From: Pseudomonas sp. FEN
GTDB taxonomy: Bacteria > Pseudomonadota > Gammaproteobacteria > Pseudomonadales > Pseudomonadaceae
Direction of reading: 5' to 3'
Assembly (NCBI RefSeq): GCF_904067045.1
Contig: NZ_CAJFDC010000013.1
Coordinates: forward strand, 248,001 to 312,000
Length of the DNA stretch: 64,000 bases
The notes beneath the pieces are model-generated. The model saw only the letters and a list, made by a program, of their open reading frames with translations. It searched no databases and was not told the DNA's origin. Of the stretch, positions 16,601-26,132 are shown in pieces (within the stretch, counting starts at the first letter, position 1; the number at the start of each line of letters is the position of its first letter). A program made the position numbers and the translations under genes.

Positions 16601-18312
16601 ACGCTAACCACCTCGGCACTGCTCGCCCAGAGCGCCAGCAGTCGCCGAGGTGTTCCGCAGCCCCGGCGCTTGAACACAAAGTGCCGGCACTTTTCGGCAA
16701 ACCGGTTGCGGTCCTGGACCATGTCCAGTTGCATCTCGGCCAACTCTTCTTCGCGGCAGCGCTCCATGTCCTCGACATCGCGGGTCTGCCGGCGCGCGCG
16801 TACTACTTCATAGATCGGGTCGTGGGCCACGCGCTGCGCCTGATCCATCAACCAGGCGCCAAAAGCCAGCGGACAACGCGGGCCGACATCCTGGACCAAA
16901 CCCATTTCCCGCGCCTCGACGACGCTGATCGGCAGGCAGTCCTCGGTGAGCTGCAGCGCGCGCTCGTAACCGACCGCGCGGGGCAGGCTGTAGGTCCAGT
17001 ACTCGGAGCCATGGAGGCCCATGCTCTTGTAGTGCGGATTGAGCACCACGCCGCTGCGCGCGAACACCCCGTCAGCCGCCAGGGCCAGCATCACCCCACC
17101 GGCACCGGCGCTGCCGGTCAGGCCACTGATCACCAACTGGCGGGCGGTCAGGAGTTCGCGACAGACATCGTTGATCGCGCGAATATTGGCCCAGGCCTCG
17201 AACCCGGGAATCACGGCCGCCTGAATCACATTGAGGTGCACACCGTTGGAAAAACTGCCGCGCCCGCCACGAAACAACAACACCTCGGTGTCCCGCGCCT
17301 TGGCCCAGCGCAGGGCACTGACCAGCCGCCGGCATTGCTCGGTGCTCATGGCGCCGTTGTAGAACTCGAACGTCAGCTCACCCACGCCACCCTGCTCGCG
17401 ATAACGGATCGGTTGATAGGCCTCGTCACAATGCGGGTAATGGGCGATGGACCAGTTCAAGCTCGGCACGTCGTCGAGTCGACCGGCCAGCACATGGCGC
17501 GCCGGGCGCTTGAAGGTCTCTTCCCCCGGCCGGGGTTTGCGGCGCAGCGAGCCGATCCACAGGCTGCGGTCCCCCGTCGCCACCAGCACCGCATCGTCAT
17601 GCACCGCCAGCAGTTGCCCCGGCGTGCCACGACGGCTGTCCAGATGGGCGTCATAGAGGTAGTACGATTCGCCGAGCAACTCGGCCAGTACGCCGGGCTG
17701 GCCATCGGCGGCATCAATGCGCCGCTGGATCAGCGCGGCGTCATCCTGCCAGCTGAAACTGCGGTCACTCTGCTGCATGTTCGGCTGCAGGCGGCCACGG
17801 ACCTGTGGCGAACGGTAATCCAGGGGCTGCGGCACAAAGTCACTGCCGAACCTGGCCACTACGTCGTGGATACAGGCCATGGCCGCATCGGCCACCGCGC
17901 CATTGTAGAGTTCGGACTTGCGAATGCCCGTCGGCATCTCGAATTCATGGGTGGCCCAGATCGCCCCGCTGTCCATTTCCTCGGCGGCCTGCAAGGCCGT
18001 CACGCCCCAGGTCGGCAGCTGCCGGGTGATCGCCCAATCGAGCGCGCTGGCGCCGCGATCACCGACAATCCCCGGATGAATGATCACCACCGGACGCTGG
18101 GTGTTCTGCCACAACCGGGCCGGCACGCGGTCCTTGAGGAAGGGGCAGATCACCAGCGTCGCGGGGCTGTCCTCGATCTGCTCGCAGACCGTCTCGGCAT
18201 CGCTGAACAGCACCACACTCGGCCGATGCCCCGCTTCGCGCAGCTCCAACCAGGCGCGCTGGGTCAACCCGTTGAACGCCGATGCCAATAGAATAATTTT
18301 CAATGAACGCAT
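16597..18312 (-). CDS. HypX/HoxX-like protein (formyltransferase fused to enoyl-CoA hydratase)
   Basis: A 571-residue two-domain protein. Residues about 1-250 are formyl-tetrahydrofolate transferase-like (HPGIVGDRGASALDWAI, DSGAIWATHEFEM); residues about 270-540 are an enoyl-CoA hydratase/isomerase fold (LFRGGRGSFSNGVHLNVIQ, GAGGVMLALAADGVF, SVVEAREMGLV). This is the architecture of HypX, which makes the CO ligand of [NiFe]-hydrogenases from formyl-THF in aerobic bacteria. No hydrogenase gene is visible in the window, so the role here is open. ATG 18310-18312 is fixed by an AGGAGGA ribosome site 8-10 bases upstream; longer in-frame starts are not supported. Confidence 0.85.
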   Translation of the reverse strand: MRSLKIILLASAFNGLTQRAWLELREAGHRPSVVLFSDAETVCEQIEDSPATLVICPFLKDRVPARLWQNTQRPVVIIHPGIVGDRGASALDWAITRQLPTWGVTALQAAEEMDSGAIWATHEFEMPTGIRKSELYNGAVADAAMACIHDVVARFGSDFVPQPLDYRSPQVRGRLQPNMQQSDRSFSWQDDAALIQRRIDAADGQPGVLAELLGESYYLYDAHLDSRRGTPGQLLAVHDDAVLVATGDRSLWIGSLRRKPRPGEETFKRPARHVLAGRLDDVPSLNWSIAHYPHCDEAYQPIRYREQGGVGELTFEFYNGAMSTEQCRRLVSALRWAKARDTEVLLFRGGRGSFSNGVHLNVIQAAVIPGFEAWANIRAINDVCRELLTARQLVISGLTGSAGAGGVMLALAADGVFARSGVVLNPHYKSMGLHGSEYWTYSLPRAVGYERALQLTEDCLPISVVEAREMGLVQDVGPRCPLAFGAWLMDQAQRVAHDPIYEVVRARRQTRDVEDMERCREEELAEMQLDMVQDRNRFAEKCRHFVFKRRGCGTPRRLLALWASSAEVVSV

Positions 18313-18535
18313 AACTGAACTCCTCCTTGAGCAATACGCCGGGCCTCTGCTGCAACGAGCAATCCATGGCCCGGCCGGAGCCACTACAGTAATGCCCCGC
18401 GACCGCGGCACCTTGATCGAGGTCAACGGACAACCGCACGGCGGGAGCATTAGCGCAGCGCCGATTTCTCGGCTAGGATTTCCTGCTCATGGAGTTGCCC
18501 ATGCGTTCAATGGGCTTTGAGACAAGGAGAGAGAA

Positions 18536-18730
18536 ATGACCGCAGTTCGTGTTGCAGAGCGTGCCTATCGCAGTTGGTCCAGCCCCATCCTGCTGGAACT
18601 CAAGGAACGAGAGCATCAGTTGGACCCGTCCTCTCGGGTAGCCCTGAGCAATGTCTTGCAAGAGCGTCGTCTGCTCGATAGCGACAGGCTGACAGCCATG
18701 ATGCTACCTATCAGGCATGGCTTCGAATGA
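18536..18730 (+). CDS. Small hypothetical protein (64 aa)
   Basis: A short basic/acidic mixed protein (MTAVRVAERAYRSWSSPIL ... MMLPIRHGFE) with no signal peptide or membrane segment. It is supported by a good ribosome site, AAGGAGAGAG, just before the ATG. It stands alone, 223 bases from the divergent HypX-like start. Function unknown. Confidence 0.6.
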   Translation: MTAVRVAERAYRSWSSPILLELKEREHQLDPSSRVALSNVLQERRLLDSDRLTAMMLPIRHGFE

Positions 18731-18891
18731 AGGTAGGGGATTCGGCCCGCGCAGCCGGTCGCGTTCGAAAAATGCCCGTATTGCCTGGTCGCCCTAGCTG
18801 AACGACCGGTGTCGCGCATGCCGTTACCGCGCTAGCATGCTCAGGCCTGCAGTGTACGATCCGACTGCAGGCTTGAGCACTCATCAGACGC

Positions 18892-19314
18892 TTACTTCGC
18901 ACCCTCGTAATTGACCATCCAGGCCACGCCGAAACGGTCTTCGAACATCGCGAAGCGTTCCGACCAGAAGGTCTTGCCCGGCGCCATATGGACGCTGCCA
19001 CCAGCGCTCAACCCCTTGAACAGGCGCTCGGTCTCGGCGACGCTATCGACATTGAGCGACACCGAAACGCCCTGGATCTTGCTGAATGGCTGCTGCGGCG
19101 GACAATCGGAGGCCATCAGGCTGTAGTTGCCCACCGTCAGGCAGGCATGCAGGATTTTGTCCTTGTTCGGCGCATCCTTGGGCACACAGGCCTCCTCCGG
19201 GGCATCGGCAAACGACAGGAGAAACAGCTCGCCACCGAGGACCTGCTTGTACAGGGTAAAGGCTTCCTTGCAGTTGCCGTTGAAGATCAGGTAAGGAATG
19301 ATTCTCATACTCAT
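18892..19314 (-). CDS. VOC-family (PhnB-like glyoxalase fold) protein
   Basis: A 140-residue protein of the vicinal-oxygen-chelate superfamily, PhnB/3-demethylubiquinone type: IIPYLIFNGNCKEAFTLYKQ, ILHACLTVGNYSLMASD and, near the C-terminus, WSERFAMFEDRFGVAWMVN. The ATG at 19312-19314 has AGGAG upstream; the longer open frame is not supported. The next gene upstream, a YCII-like protein, is separated by 26 bases and likely in the same transcript. Substrate unknown. Confidence 0.88.
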   Translation of the reverse strand: MSMRIIPYLIFNGNCKEAFTLYKQVLGGELFLLSFADAPEEACVPKDAPNKDKILHACLTVGNYSLMASDCPPQQPFSKIQGVSVSLNVDSVAETERLFKGLSAGGSVHMAPGKTFWSERFAMFEDRFGVAWMVNYEGAK

Positions 19315-19340
19315 GATAGAACTCCTATTCTGGCAGGGTT

Positions 19341-19766
19341 TCAGGATTGACCGGACATCTGCGTGCGCAGGCGTTCTTCCTGTTCGCGCAACTCGGGGGT
19401 AAAGCATTCGCCAAAGTCCTCGGCCTCGAAGATCTGGCGGATTTCGATTTCAGAGTCACCGAGCATCGGGTTCGGACAACGCTTGACCCAGTCGATGGCC
19501 TCTTGCAGTGACCGCACATTGAAGATCCAGAAACCGGCGATCAGTTCCTTGGTCTCCATGAACGGGCCATCGACCACGCTGCGCTGCTTGCCGCTGAACC
19601 GAACGCGAGCGCCCTTGGCACTGGGATGCAGCCCCTCGGCGGCGAGGATCACACCGGCCTTGGCCAGCTCTTCGTTGTAGCTGCCCATGGCCGCCAGCAG
19701 CTCCTGACTGGGCATTTGGCCAGCTTCCGACTCCGGACTGGCTTTGACAATCACCATGAATCGCAT
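19341..19766 (-). CDS. YCII-related (DGPF-type) domain protein
   Basis: A 141-residue protein with the ferredoxin-like YCII/DGPF fold: MRFMVIVKASPESEAG at the N-terminus, VVDGPFMETKELIAGFWIF in the middle (the DGPF motif), and SEIEIRQIFEAEDF near the end. Start ATG 19764-19766 follows a GGAGATAC site. Such genes are commonly linked to VOC proteins or to ECF sigma factors; no sigma gene follows here. Biochemical role unknown. Confidence 0.88.
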   Translation of the reverse strand: MRFMVIVKASPESEAGQMPSQELLAAMGSYNEELAKAGVILAAEGLHPSAKGARVRFSGKQRSVVDGPFMETKELIAGFWIFNVRSLQEAIDWVKRCPNPMLGDSEIEIRQIFEAEDFGECFTPELREQEERLRTQMSGQS

Positions 19767-20177
19767 GGTCGTATCTCCTGATGGTGGTAGACAAATTCGA
19801 CAAGCCGGCAGGCGGCTCTGTCGAATAATCGAACGAGCGACCGCGGAATCGACAACCCACGAAATCTTTTTTCCTGATCGCCGTTGCTCCATTTCCGGGC
19901 GCGCAACGATCGGCGATCAATAGCGCCGTCGCCCATCCGACCCAGCATAGAAGGATATGAAGCAGGACCATGGATTGGGCCTGGCAGCCCGTCGTTACGG
20001 GACAGCGCCTACACACAGTCAAGGCGAATCCCACCCCGATAGCACAAAGAGTGCCCTCTTCCCAACGCGAGCTTGCTCGCGATGGACGCCAACGCTAACG
20101 TGGGAAAGCTGAGCGCTTGCGCAGAGCCCCCACATGGAATAACCCCCGCCCCCGACAACGCCCACCCGAGAGGAAAC
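19767..20177. other. Gene-free divergent region before the patatin gene
   Basis: About 411 bases between the divergent YCII-like gene and the patatin gene. Open frames here lack protein-like composition. The right half carries a REP-type palindrome (20066-20081). Promoters for both flanking genes should lie here, but no clear operator is seen. Confidence 0.55.
20066..20081. repeat. REP-type palindrome
   Basis: CGCGAGC and GCTCGCG form perfect 7-base arms around TT, the core of a Pseudomonas extragenic palindrome, about 100 bases before the patatin start. Confidence 0.6.
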
Positions 20178-21308
20178 ATGGAGTCTCCCGCAGTCCCGAT
20201 TGGCCAGCGTCCGGACTTTGCCCTCGCCCTCTCCGGCGGCGGTGTCCGAGCCATGGTGTTTCACCTCGGCGTGCTCAAATACCTCGCCGAACAACAAGCC
20301 CTGGAACAGGTCACGCAGATTTCCACGGTGTCCGGTGGCAGTCTGCTGGTGGGCCTGATGCTGCAGGAAAACCACGGGCAATGGCCCGACTCCACGACCT
20401 TCCTGCTGCGCATCTACCCTGCCCTGCAAACCAGGCTGTGCTCACGCAGCCTGCTCTGGAGTGCCTTGCGCCAGCTGCTCAACCCGCTGAATTGGCGCTT
20501 CCTGCTGTCGCGGGCCAACCTGCTGGCCCTGGCGCTGCAAAACGAATGGGGGGTGACCGCCCTTCTGCCGGAGATCGGCGCCAAACCCGACTGGTCGATC
20601 AACGGCACCACGGCGGAGAACGGCAAGCGCTTTCGCTTCAAGCGCGGCAACATGGGCGACTACTCCATCGGTTACGCCGCCACCAACGGTTTCCCCCTGG
20701 CCCAGGCCCTGGCGGTTTCAGCGGCGTTCCCCGGCGGAATCGGCCCGCTGTCGCTCAAGACCCGGCGCTTCAAGTGGATGCAACGCCAATGGGAAGCCCC
20801 GCTCAACAGCGCCGTCGAGGTGCGCCCGCCCTTCAGGAAGCTGCGGCTCTACGACGGCGGCGTCTACGACAACCTCGGCCTGGAACCCTTGTTCGACGCC
20901 GCGACGGGACAGACCAAGCGCTATGCGTACCCGATCATCGTTTCGGACGCTGGCGCGCCCCTGAAACCGGGGTTTGACGCCGGGGTGCTGAGTCCCTGGC
21001 GGCTCAAGCGCCTGGCCGACATCATGTCCGACCAGACCCGGGCGCTGCGCGGCCGGACCTTTGTCGAATACCTGAAGAAGGCTCCCGGGCGTGGTGCTTA
21101 CCTGAGCACCGCCAGTTCCCTGGTCGAACCGACCAAAGGCAGCGACGCCGCCTTTGCAGCGGATTTCCCCACGACCCTGAATCGGCTGCAAGCCGAGGTC
21201 TTCGAACGGATCGCCCGGCACGGTTATGCCGTGGCGCGGGCCACCGACCGGCAGTACCCGCTGCTGCCGCTTGCATCGACAGTCCCCGAAGTCCTCGAAC
21301 GCCTCTGA
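20178..21308 (+). CDS. Patatin-like phospholipase
   Basis: A 376-residue predicted cytoplasmic acyl hydrolase. The oxyanion loop GGGVRAM is at about residue 21, the nucleophile motif VSGGS at about residue 56 (serine after V), and the catalytic aspartate in LYDGGVYDNLGLEP at about residue 230. The nucleophile elbow is the SGGS form seen in cPLA2-like bacterial patatins, not GxSxG. The ATG at 20178 follows GAGAGGAAAC; longer frames are not supported. No secretion signal is seen. The lipid substrate is unknown. Confidence 0.88.
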   Translation: MESPAVPIGQRPDFALALSGGGVRAMVFHLGVLKYLAEQQALEQVTQISTVSGGSLLVGLMLQENHGQWPDSTTFLLRIYPALQTRLCSRSLLWSALRQLLNPLNWRFLLSRANLLALALQNEWGVTALLPEIGAKPDWSINGTTAENGKRFRFKRGNMGDYSIGYAATNGFPLAQALAVSAAFPGGIGPLSLKTRRFKWMQRQWEAPLNSAVEVRPPFRKLRLYDGGVYDNLGLEPLFDAATGQTKRYAYPIIVSDAGAPLKPGFDAGVLSPWRLKRLADIMSDQTRALRGRTFVEYLKKAPGRGAYLSTASSLVEPTKGSDAAFAADFPTTLNRLQAEVFERIARHGYAVARATDRQYPLLPLASTVPEVLERL

Positions 21309-21408
21309 GCCCGTATCGCCCGAGGGTACTCAAGGCAGCGCCAGCCCCCCCCAGGCTGGCGACCGGCAATGGACCGCGAAACTCAATGGCCCGCGCAAGC
21401 GCTGAATA

Positions 21409-22887
21409 TCAGGCCGACTCGCGCGCCTGACCCGCCGCGCTCAGCTCGAAATGGAACACCGCGCCTTTGCCTGGAAGCGACAGCAGGCGAATCTGGCTGT
21501 CGTGCAATTGCAGGATGCGTCGGACAATCAGCAATCCCAGGCCACCGGAGCGCCGGTCACCCTCCTGGTTGAACGGCCGACGGAACAGGTTCTCCAGCAA
21601 TGAAGCGGCAATCCCCGGACCGGTGTCACTGACCGTGACCTGCACCTTGCCAGCGCCATGGACCAGCGCCACCTCGATGGTGCCGCCTGCGGGGGTGTGG
21701 CGCAGGGCGTTGTCGATCAGGTTGGTCAGCACCCGCTCGATCATGCCCAGGTCGGCGCTGACCATCGAGGCCCCACGGGGCAATACCGCCTGCAGTTTCG
21801 ACTGGCGGGTCTCGGCCATCAGTTCGAACTTCTGGAACACATCCTGGATCAGGTCGCTGAGGGAAAAATCCTCGACCTGCAAACGCACCGCGCCATGCTC
21901 CAGGCGCGCCAGCTCGAACAGCGCCTGGGCCAGTTGCCCGACCTTGCTGCTCTGGGCCAGGGCGATCCCCAGGTAGCGTCGACGCTCGTCCGCTGTCAGC
22001 AGCGCGTCCTTGAGGGACAGGGTTTCCAGATAACCGTGCAGCGACGCCAGGGGCGTGCGCAAGTCATGGGAAATATTCGTCACCAGCTCGCGGCGGTCCT
22101 GGTCGAGCTGGGTCAGGCTGCGCCACTGCTCACCGATACGCATTGCCATCTGGGCGAAACTGGCTTCCAACACCTCGATTTCATCGCGCCGCCCCGCTCC
22201 CGCCCGCGACAGCAGCGGCAACTGGGCCGGCGCGGCATCGGTATCGAAATGGCGCATGGTCTCGGTCAGCCGACGTAGCGGTCGGGTGATCAGGCGAAAC
22301 GCGATCAGGCCGGCGATCAGCCCCAACAGGGCCACCAGGCTCATGGCCCACAAGGTGGTGCGCAGTACCGAACTGGCCGAGACCTGGGCCGCCAGGCGAT
22401 CATGTTCCTCGCCCTGGAGAACCACATAAAGGTAGCCCAGCTCCTTGCCGCCACCACGCAGGGCGGCGGCGCTGAATACCTTGCGGCCGTCAGCGCTGCG
22501 CGGATCGTCACCGAGGATCGGCAACGGCTGCCCCTCCAGCAAACGACGGATCGGCGCCAGGTCGACATGGTCGCGGTGCAGGTGCCCCTGCGGCGCGGCA
22601 TCGCCGGTGATCTTGCCGCTGGGTGAGAGCAGATAGACTTCCACGCTCGGGTTGACGTTCATCAGTTGGCCGAACAGCGCGCGGACCGCCTCCATGGTCA
22701 GCCCCTCGGTGCCGACCAGCTTGTTGTCCAGGGCAATGCTCTGGGCCAGGTCCCGGGACAGCCCCTGGACCACTTCCTTTTCGTGCATGTCACTGGCCCG
22801 CACCTGCAACCACACCGAGGCCCCGCAACAGGCCAGCAGCAGAATGGAAAAGGCAATGGACAGGCGCTGGGACAGAGTCAGGTTCAT
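21409..22887 (-). CDS. Two-component sensor histidine kinase
   Basis: A 492-residue membrane kinase: first helix at about residues 10-26, a periplasmic domain to about 180, second helix LWAMSLVALLGLIAGLIAF, HAMP linker, then the dimerisation box NISHDLRTPLASLHGYL, N box NLIDNALRHTP, G1 DTGPGI and G2 SGGLGLLIV. Its ATG overlaps the stop of the response-regulator gene by 4 bases, so the pair is one operon. The pair is divergent from the MsrB-DipZ-MsrA genes, making these plausible targets, as in HprRS-type control of methionine sulfoxide repair in enterics (inference). Confidence 0.92.
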   Translation of the reverse strand: MNLTLSQRLSIAFSILLLACCGASVWLQVRASDMHEKEVVQGLSRDLAQSIALDNKLVGTEGLTMEAVRALFGQLMNVNPSVEVYLLSPSGKITGDAAPQGHLHRDHVDLAPIRRLLEGQPLPILGDDPRSADGRKVFSAAALRGGGKELGYLYVVLQGEEHDRLAAQVSASSVLRTTLWAMSLVALLGLIAGLIAFRLITRPLRRLTETMRHFDTDAAPAQLPLLSRAGAGRRDEIEVLEASFAQMAMRIGEQWRSLTQLDQDRRELVTNISHDLRTPLASLHGYLETLSLKDALLTADERRRYLGIALAQSSKVGQLAQALFELARLEHGAVRLQVEDFSLSDLIQDVFQKFELMAETRQSKLQAVLPRGASMVSADLGMIERVLTNLIDNALRHTPAGGTIEVALVHGAGKVQVTVSDTGPGIAASLLENLFRRPFNQEGDRRSGGLGLLIVRRILQLHDSQIRLLSLPGKGAVFHFELSAAGQARESA

Positions 22888-23600
22888 GGCGCGCGACTCA
22901 CCGGTGAAAAACGATAGCCACGGCCCCAGACCGTGAGAATCCGCTCGGGTTGCGCCGGATCGACTTCGATCTTGGCCCGCAGGCGATTGATATGGGTATT
23001 GACCGTGTGTTCGTAGCCGTCGTGCTGGTAGCCCCAGACCTGGTTCAGCAGATCCATGCGCGAATACACGGTGCCAGGGTTTTTCATGAAGAAATGCAGC
23101 AGGTCGAATTCCCGTGGCGTCAGGTCCAGGGGCTTGCCGTCGACCTGGGCCTCGCGGGTCAACGGATCGAGGCTCAGACCACCCAGCTCGAGGGTCCCCG
23201 CCTCGATTTTCAGGCTCTTGGCCAGGGCATCGACCCGACGCAGCAGGGCCTTGACCCGCGCCGCCAGCTCAAGCATCGAGAACGGCTTGGCCAAGTAGTC
23301 GTCGGCGCCCAACTCCAGTCCGAGCACCCGGTGCATCTCGCTGGAACGGGCGCTGGTGATAATGATCGGCGTGTAGCGCGCCATGGCCCGCGCCTGCCGG
23401 CAGATCTCCAGGCCATCGACGCCCGGCAGCATCAGGTCGAGGATCAGCGCGTCCCAGGAGCCCTTGCTCAATTGCGCCAGGCCGAGGTTGCCATCGGCGC
23501 AGTGGGTGACCTCGTAGCCCTCGTCCCGCAGGTGCAGACTCAGCAAGCCCGCCAGGTGCAGGTCATCTTCGACGATCAGAATACGTTTGGGTGAATCCAT
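22884..23600 (-). CDS. OmpR-family response regulator
   Basis: A 238-residue regulator with receiver domain (IVEDD near residue 10, phospho-acceptor aspartate in LILDLMLPGVDG, KPFS lysine) and a C-terminal winged helix (LTPREFDLLHFFMKNPGTVY ... VWGRGYRF). It is the first gene of the operon with the histidine kinase. The divergent gap before msrB carries the palindrome AAGTTAACTT at 23682-23691, a possible binding element. Confidence 0.93.
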   Translation of the reverse strand: MDSPKRILIVEDDLHLAGLLSLHLRDEGYEVTHCADGNLGLAQLSKGSWDALILDLMLPGVDGLEICRQARAMARYTPIIITSARSSEMHRVLGLELGADDYLAKPFSMLELAARVKALLRRVDALAKSLKIEAGTLELGGLSLDPLTREAQVDGKPLDLTPREFDLLHFFMKNPGTVYSRMDLLNQVWGYQHDGYEHTVNTHINRLRAKIEVDPAQPERILTVWGRGYRFSPVSRAP

Positions 23601-23760
23601 GGGCAGCCTTTGTGCGGGTAGTCGCCGGAAACGACGCCTGGTTCATTGTGCCGGATCAGCGCCCGGCAAATCTTCACAATTAAGTTAACTTTACGGGAGG
23701 ATTTGGCGACCCTTGCCGTCCAACAATGAAAGCCTGATCAACCACCATGGACGCGACGCC

Positions 23761-24279
23761 ATGTCCTCCAGAAGACGCTTTCTTGTTTCCAGTGCCGCCA
23801 CCCTGCTCGCCGCCAGCTTATTCGACTGGCGCGCCGTCGGCGCCACCTTTGGCAGCGGCAACCGCTCGGCCGACAGCGGTGAAACCTTCGAAGTCAGCCA
23901 TAGCGACACCGAATGGAAAGCGATGCTCAGCGACGAGCAGTACGCAGTGCTGCGCCACGAAAGCACCGAACGCCCCTACTCCAGCGCCCTCAACGAGGAG
24001 CACCGCGACGGTGTGTTCGCCTGCGCCGGCTGTCACCTTGCGCTGTTTTCATCGGCCAGCAAATACGACAGCCGCACCGGCTGGCCCAGCTTTACCGCGC
24101 CGCTGGAAAGCGCCGTGGCGACCCGCCGCGACACCTCCTTCGGCGTCTCCCGTACCGAGGTGCATTGCCAGCGTTGCGGCGGTCATCTGGGCCATGTGTT
24201 CCCCGACGGCCCCCCACCCACTGGCCTGCGCTACTGTATGAACGGCGTCGCCATGACCTTTACCCCCGGCGCGGCCTGA
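23761..24279 (+). CDS. msrB: Exported methionine-R-sulfoxide reductase MsrB with Tat signal
   Basis: A 172-residue protein with a twin-arginine signal (SRRRFLVSSAATLLAASLF) followed by an MsrB domain. Zinc cysteines are in CAGC and CQRCGGH, and the catalytic cysteine in RYCMNGVAM. Export makes this a periplasmic repair enzyme for oxidised methionine. ATG 23761 gives a normal Tat n-region; an in-frame TTG 16 codons earlier, behind a GGGAGG stretch, is an alternative. It is the first gene of a set with dipZ-like and msrA genes, which would supply electrons and the S-stereoisomer activity. Confidence 0.88.
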   Translation: MSSRRRFLVSSAATLLAASLFDWRAVGATFGSGNRSADSGETFEVSHSDTEWKAMLSDEQYAVLRHESTERPYSSALNEEHRDGVFACAGCHLALFSSASKYDSRTGWPSFTAPLESAVATRRDTSFGVSRTEVHCQRCGGHLGHVFPDGPPPTGLRYCMNGVAMTFTPGAA

Positions 24280-24306
24280 TCCGCACGCCTCGACAAGGAC
24301 TCCCTC

Positions 24307-26112
24307 ATGTTCCTGCTTATCCTGGCCTACCTCGGCGGCCTCCTGACCATCCTCAGCCCCTGCATCCTGCCGGTGCTGCCGTTCGTCTTCGCCCGCTCCG
24401 GCGAGCCGTTTCGCCGCAGCGGCCTGCCGTTGCTGTGCGGCATGGCCCTGACTTTCGCCCTGGTCGCCAGCCTGGCGGCGGTCGGCGGTGGCTGGGTGGT
24501 GCGGGCCAACCAGTACGGGCGCTGGCTGGCCCTGGCGCTGATGGCGTTTTTTGCCATTACCCTGCTGTTCCCGCACCTGGCCGAACGCCTGACCCAACCG
24601 CTGGTGGCGGCCGGTGACCGGTTGTCGCGCTCGGCGCAAAGCCACAATGGTTCGCCAAGCGCGCGCTCGTCCTTTGTACTGGGCATCGCCACCGGCCTGT
24701 TGTGGGCGCCCTGTGCCGGGCCGATCCTCGGTCTGATCCTGACCGGCGCCGCCCTGCAAGGCGCGAACATCGGCACCAGCCTGTTGCTACTGGCCTATGC
24801 CGCTGGCGCCGCGACCTCCCTGGCTGGCGCGCTGCTGGTCGGCGGCAAGCTGTTCCAGGCGATGAAACGCAACCTCGGCACCGGACAATGGCTGCGCCGT
24901 GGTCTCGGTGCGGCAATGCTGGTCGGCGTGGTGGCCATCGCCCTGGGCCTGGATACCGGCCTGCTGACCCGAGTGTCCACGGTCGCCACCTCGGGACTCG
25001 AGCAGAAGCTGCTCGACAGCTTGACACCGAAGCAGGCCACGGATCAGACCGGTGCCATGCTGGCGGCAGTCAACAGCGACGCCGGCCAGCCGGCTGGCGG
25101 CATGATGGCGATGGCAACCAAGACCGGCGGCGCCGAACGTAAGCTGCCGGTGGAAGGCAACCTGCCGGACCTGTCGGGCGCCGTGCAGTGGCTCAACTCC
25201 GCGCCGCTGAGTGCCGCCGAACTCAAGGGCAAGGTGGTACTGATCGACTTCTGGACCTACTCCTGCATCAACTGCCTGCGCAGCCTGCCCTACGTCAATG
25301 CCTGGGCACAGAAGTACCACGACCAGGGCCTGGTGGTGATCGGCGTGCACGCACCGGAGTTCGCCTTCGAACGCGACATCGACAATGTGCGCCAGGCCGT
25401 GGGCAAGCTGGGCATCCAGTACCCGGTGGCGATCGACAACAACTACGCGATCTGGCGTGGCTTCAACAACCAGTACTGGCCGGCCCATTACTTCGTCGAT
25501 GCCCAGGGCCGCGTGCGCTATCACCACTTCGGTGAAGGCGACTACGAGGGTTCCGAACAGGTGATCCAGCAACTGCTCAGAGAGGCCGGTCGGCAGAACG
25601 TCGCTGGCGGCACGGTCAGCACCCAGGCCCAAGGCGTCATGCAGGCCGCCGACGAGGCCGAAGTGAAGTCGCCGGAAACCTACCTGGGTTATGACCGTGC
25701 CGAGAACTTCGCCTCGCCGGGCGACCAGGTGGCGGACCAATCGAAACACTACGCGGCACCGCAACAGCCGACCTTGAACCAGTGGGGCCTGGACGGCCAA
25801 TGGACCGCCCATGCCGAGCAGGTGACGCTCAACCAGGCGCCGGGCCAGGTGGTCTACCGCTTCCACGCCCGTGATCTGCATCTGGTGCTGGGCCCTGGGT
25901 CGAACGGCAAGCCAGTGCGCTTCAAGGTGCGCATCGACGGCACGCTGCCGGGGGCCAACCATGGCACCGATACCGACGCCAACGGCGAAGGCACGGTGAC
26001 CGAGCAGCGCCTGTACCAACTGGTCCGCCAGTCCGGGAACGTGACCGAGCACACCTTCTCCATCGAATTTCTCGACCCCGGTGTACAGGCCTACGCCTTT
26101 ACCTTCGGTTGA
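24307..26112 (+). CDS. DipZ-like protein: CcdA membrane domain fused to thioredoxin-like domain
   Basis: A 601-residue protein. Residues about 1-235 form a CcdA/DsbD-type membrane domain with six helices and two reactive cysteines (SPCILPVLPF and LLWAPCAGPILG). Residues about 275-420 are a thioredoxin-like domain with the pair C-I-N-C at 320-323 (TYSCINCLRSLPYV). The remainder, to 601, is a beta-rich domain typical of DipZ. It would carry electrons from cytoplasmic thioredoxin across the membrane. Lying between msrB and msrA, it is the obvious reductant supply for both; the three genes mirror the domains of the fused PilB/MsrAB protein of Neisseria. Confidence 0.92.
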   Translation: MFLLILAYLGGLLTILSPCILPVLPFVFARSGEPFRRSGLPLLCGMALTFALVASLAAVGGGWVVRANQYGRWLALALMAFFAITLLFPHLAERLTQPLVAAGDRLSRSAQSHNGSPSARSSFVLGIATGLLWAPCAGPILGLILTGAALQGANIGTSLLLLAYAAGAATSLAGALLVGGKLFQAMKRNLGTGQWLRRGLGAAMLVGVVAIALGLDTGLLTRVSTVATSGLEQKLLDSLTPKQATDQTGAMLAAVNSDAGQPAGGMMAMATKTGGAERKLPVEGNLPDLSGAVQWLNSAPLSAAELKGKVVLIDFWTYSCINCLRSLPYVNAWAQKYHDQGLVVIGVHAPEFAFERDIDNVRQAVGKLGIQYPVAIDNNYAIWRGFNNQYWPAHYFVDAQGRVRYHHFGEGDYEGSEQVIQQLLREAGRQNVAGGTVSTQAQGVMQAADEAEVKSPETYLGYDRAENFASPGDQVADQSKHYAAPQQPTLNQWGLDGQWTAHAEQVTLNQAPGQVVYRFHARDLHLVLGPGSNGKPVRFKVRIDGTLPGANHGTDTDANGEGTVTEQRLYQLVRQSGNVTEHTFSIEFLDPGVQAYAFTFG

Positions 26113-26132
26113 TCGCCACGAGGATGAACATA

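Noticed and set aside
16417..18291. 624-codon rightward frame
   Set aside because: Antisense to the HypX-like gene, with arginine/histidine/glutamine-rich noise composition.
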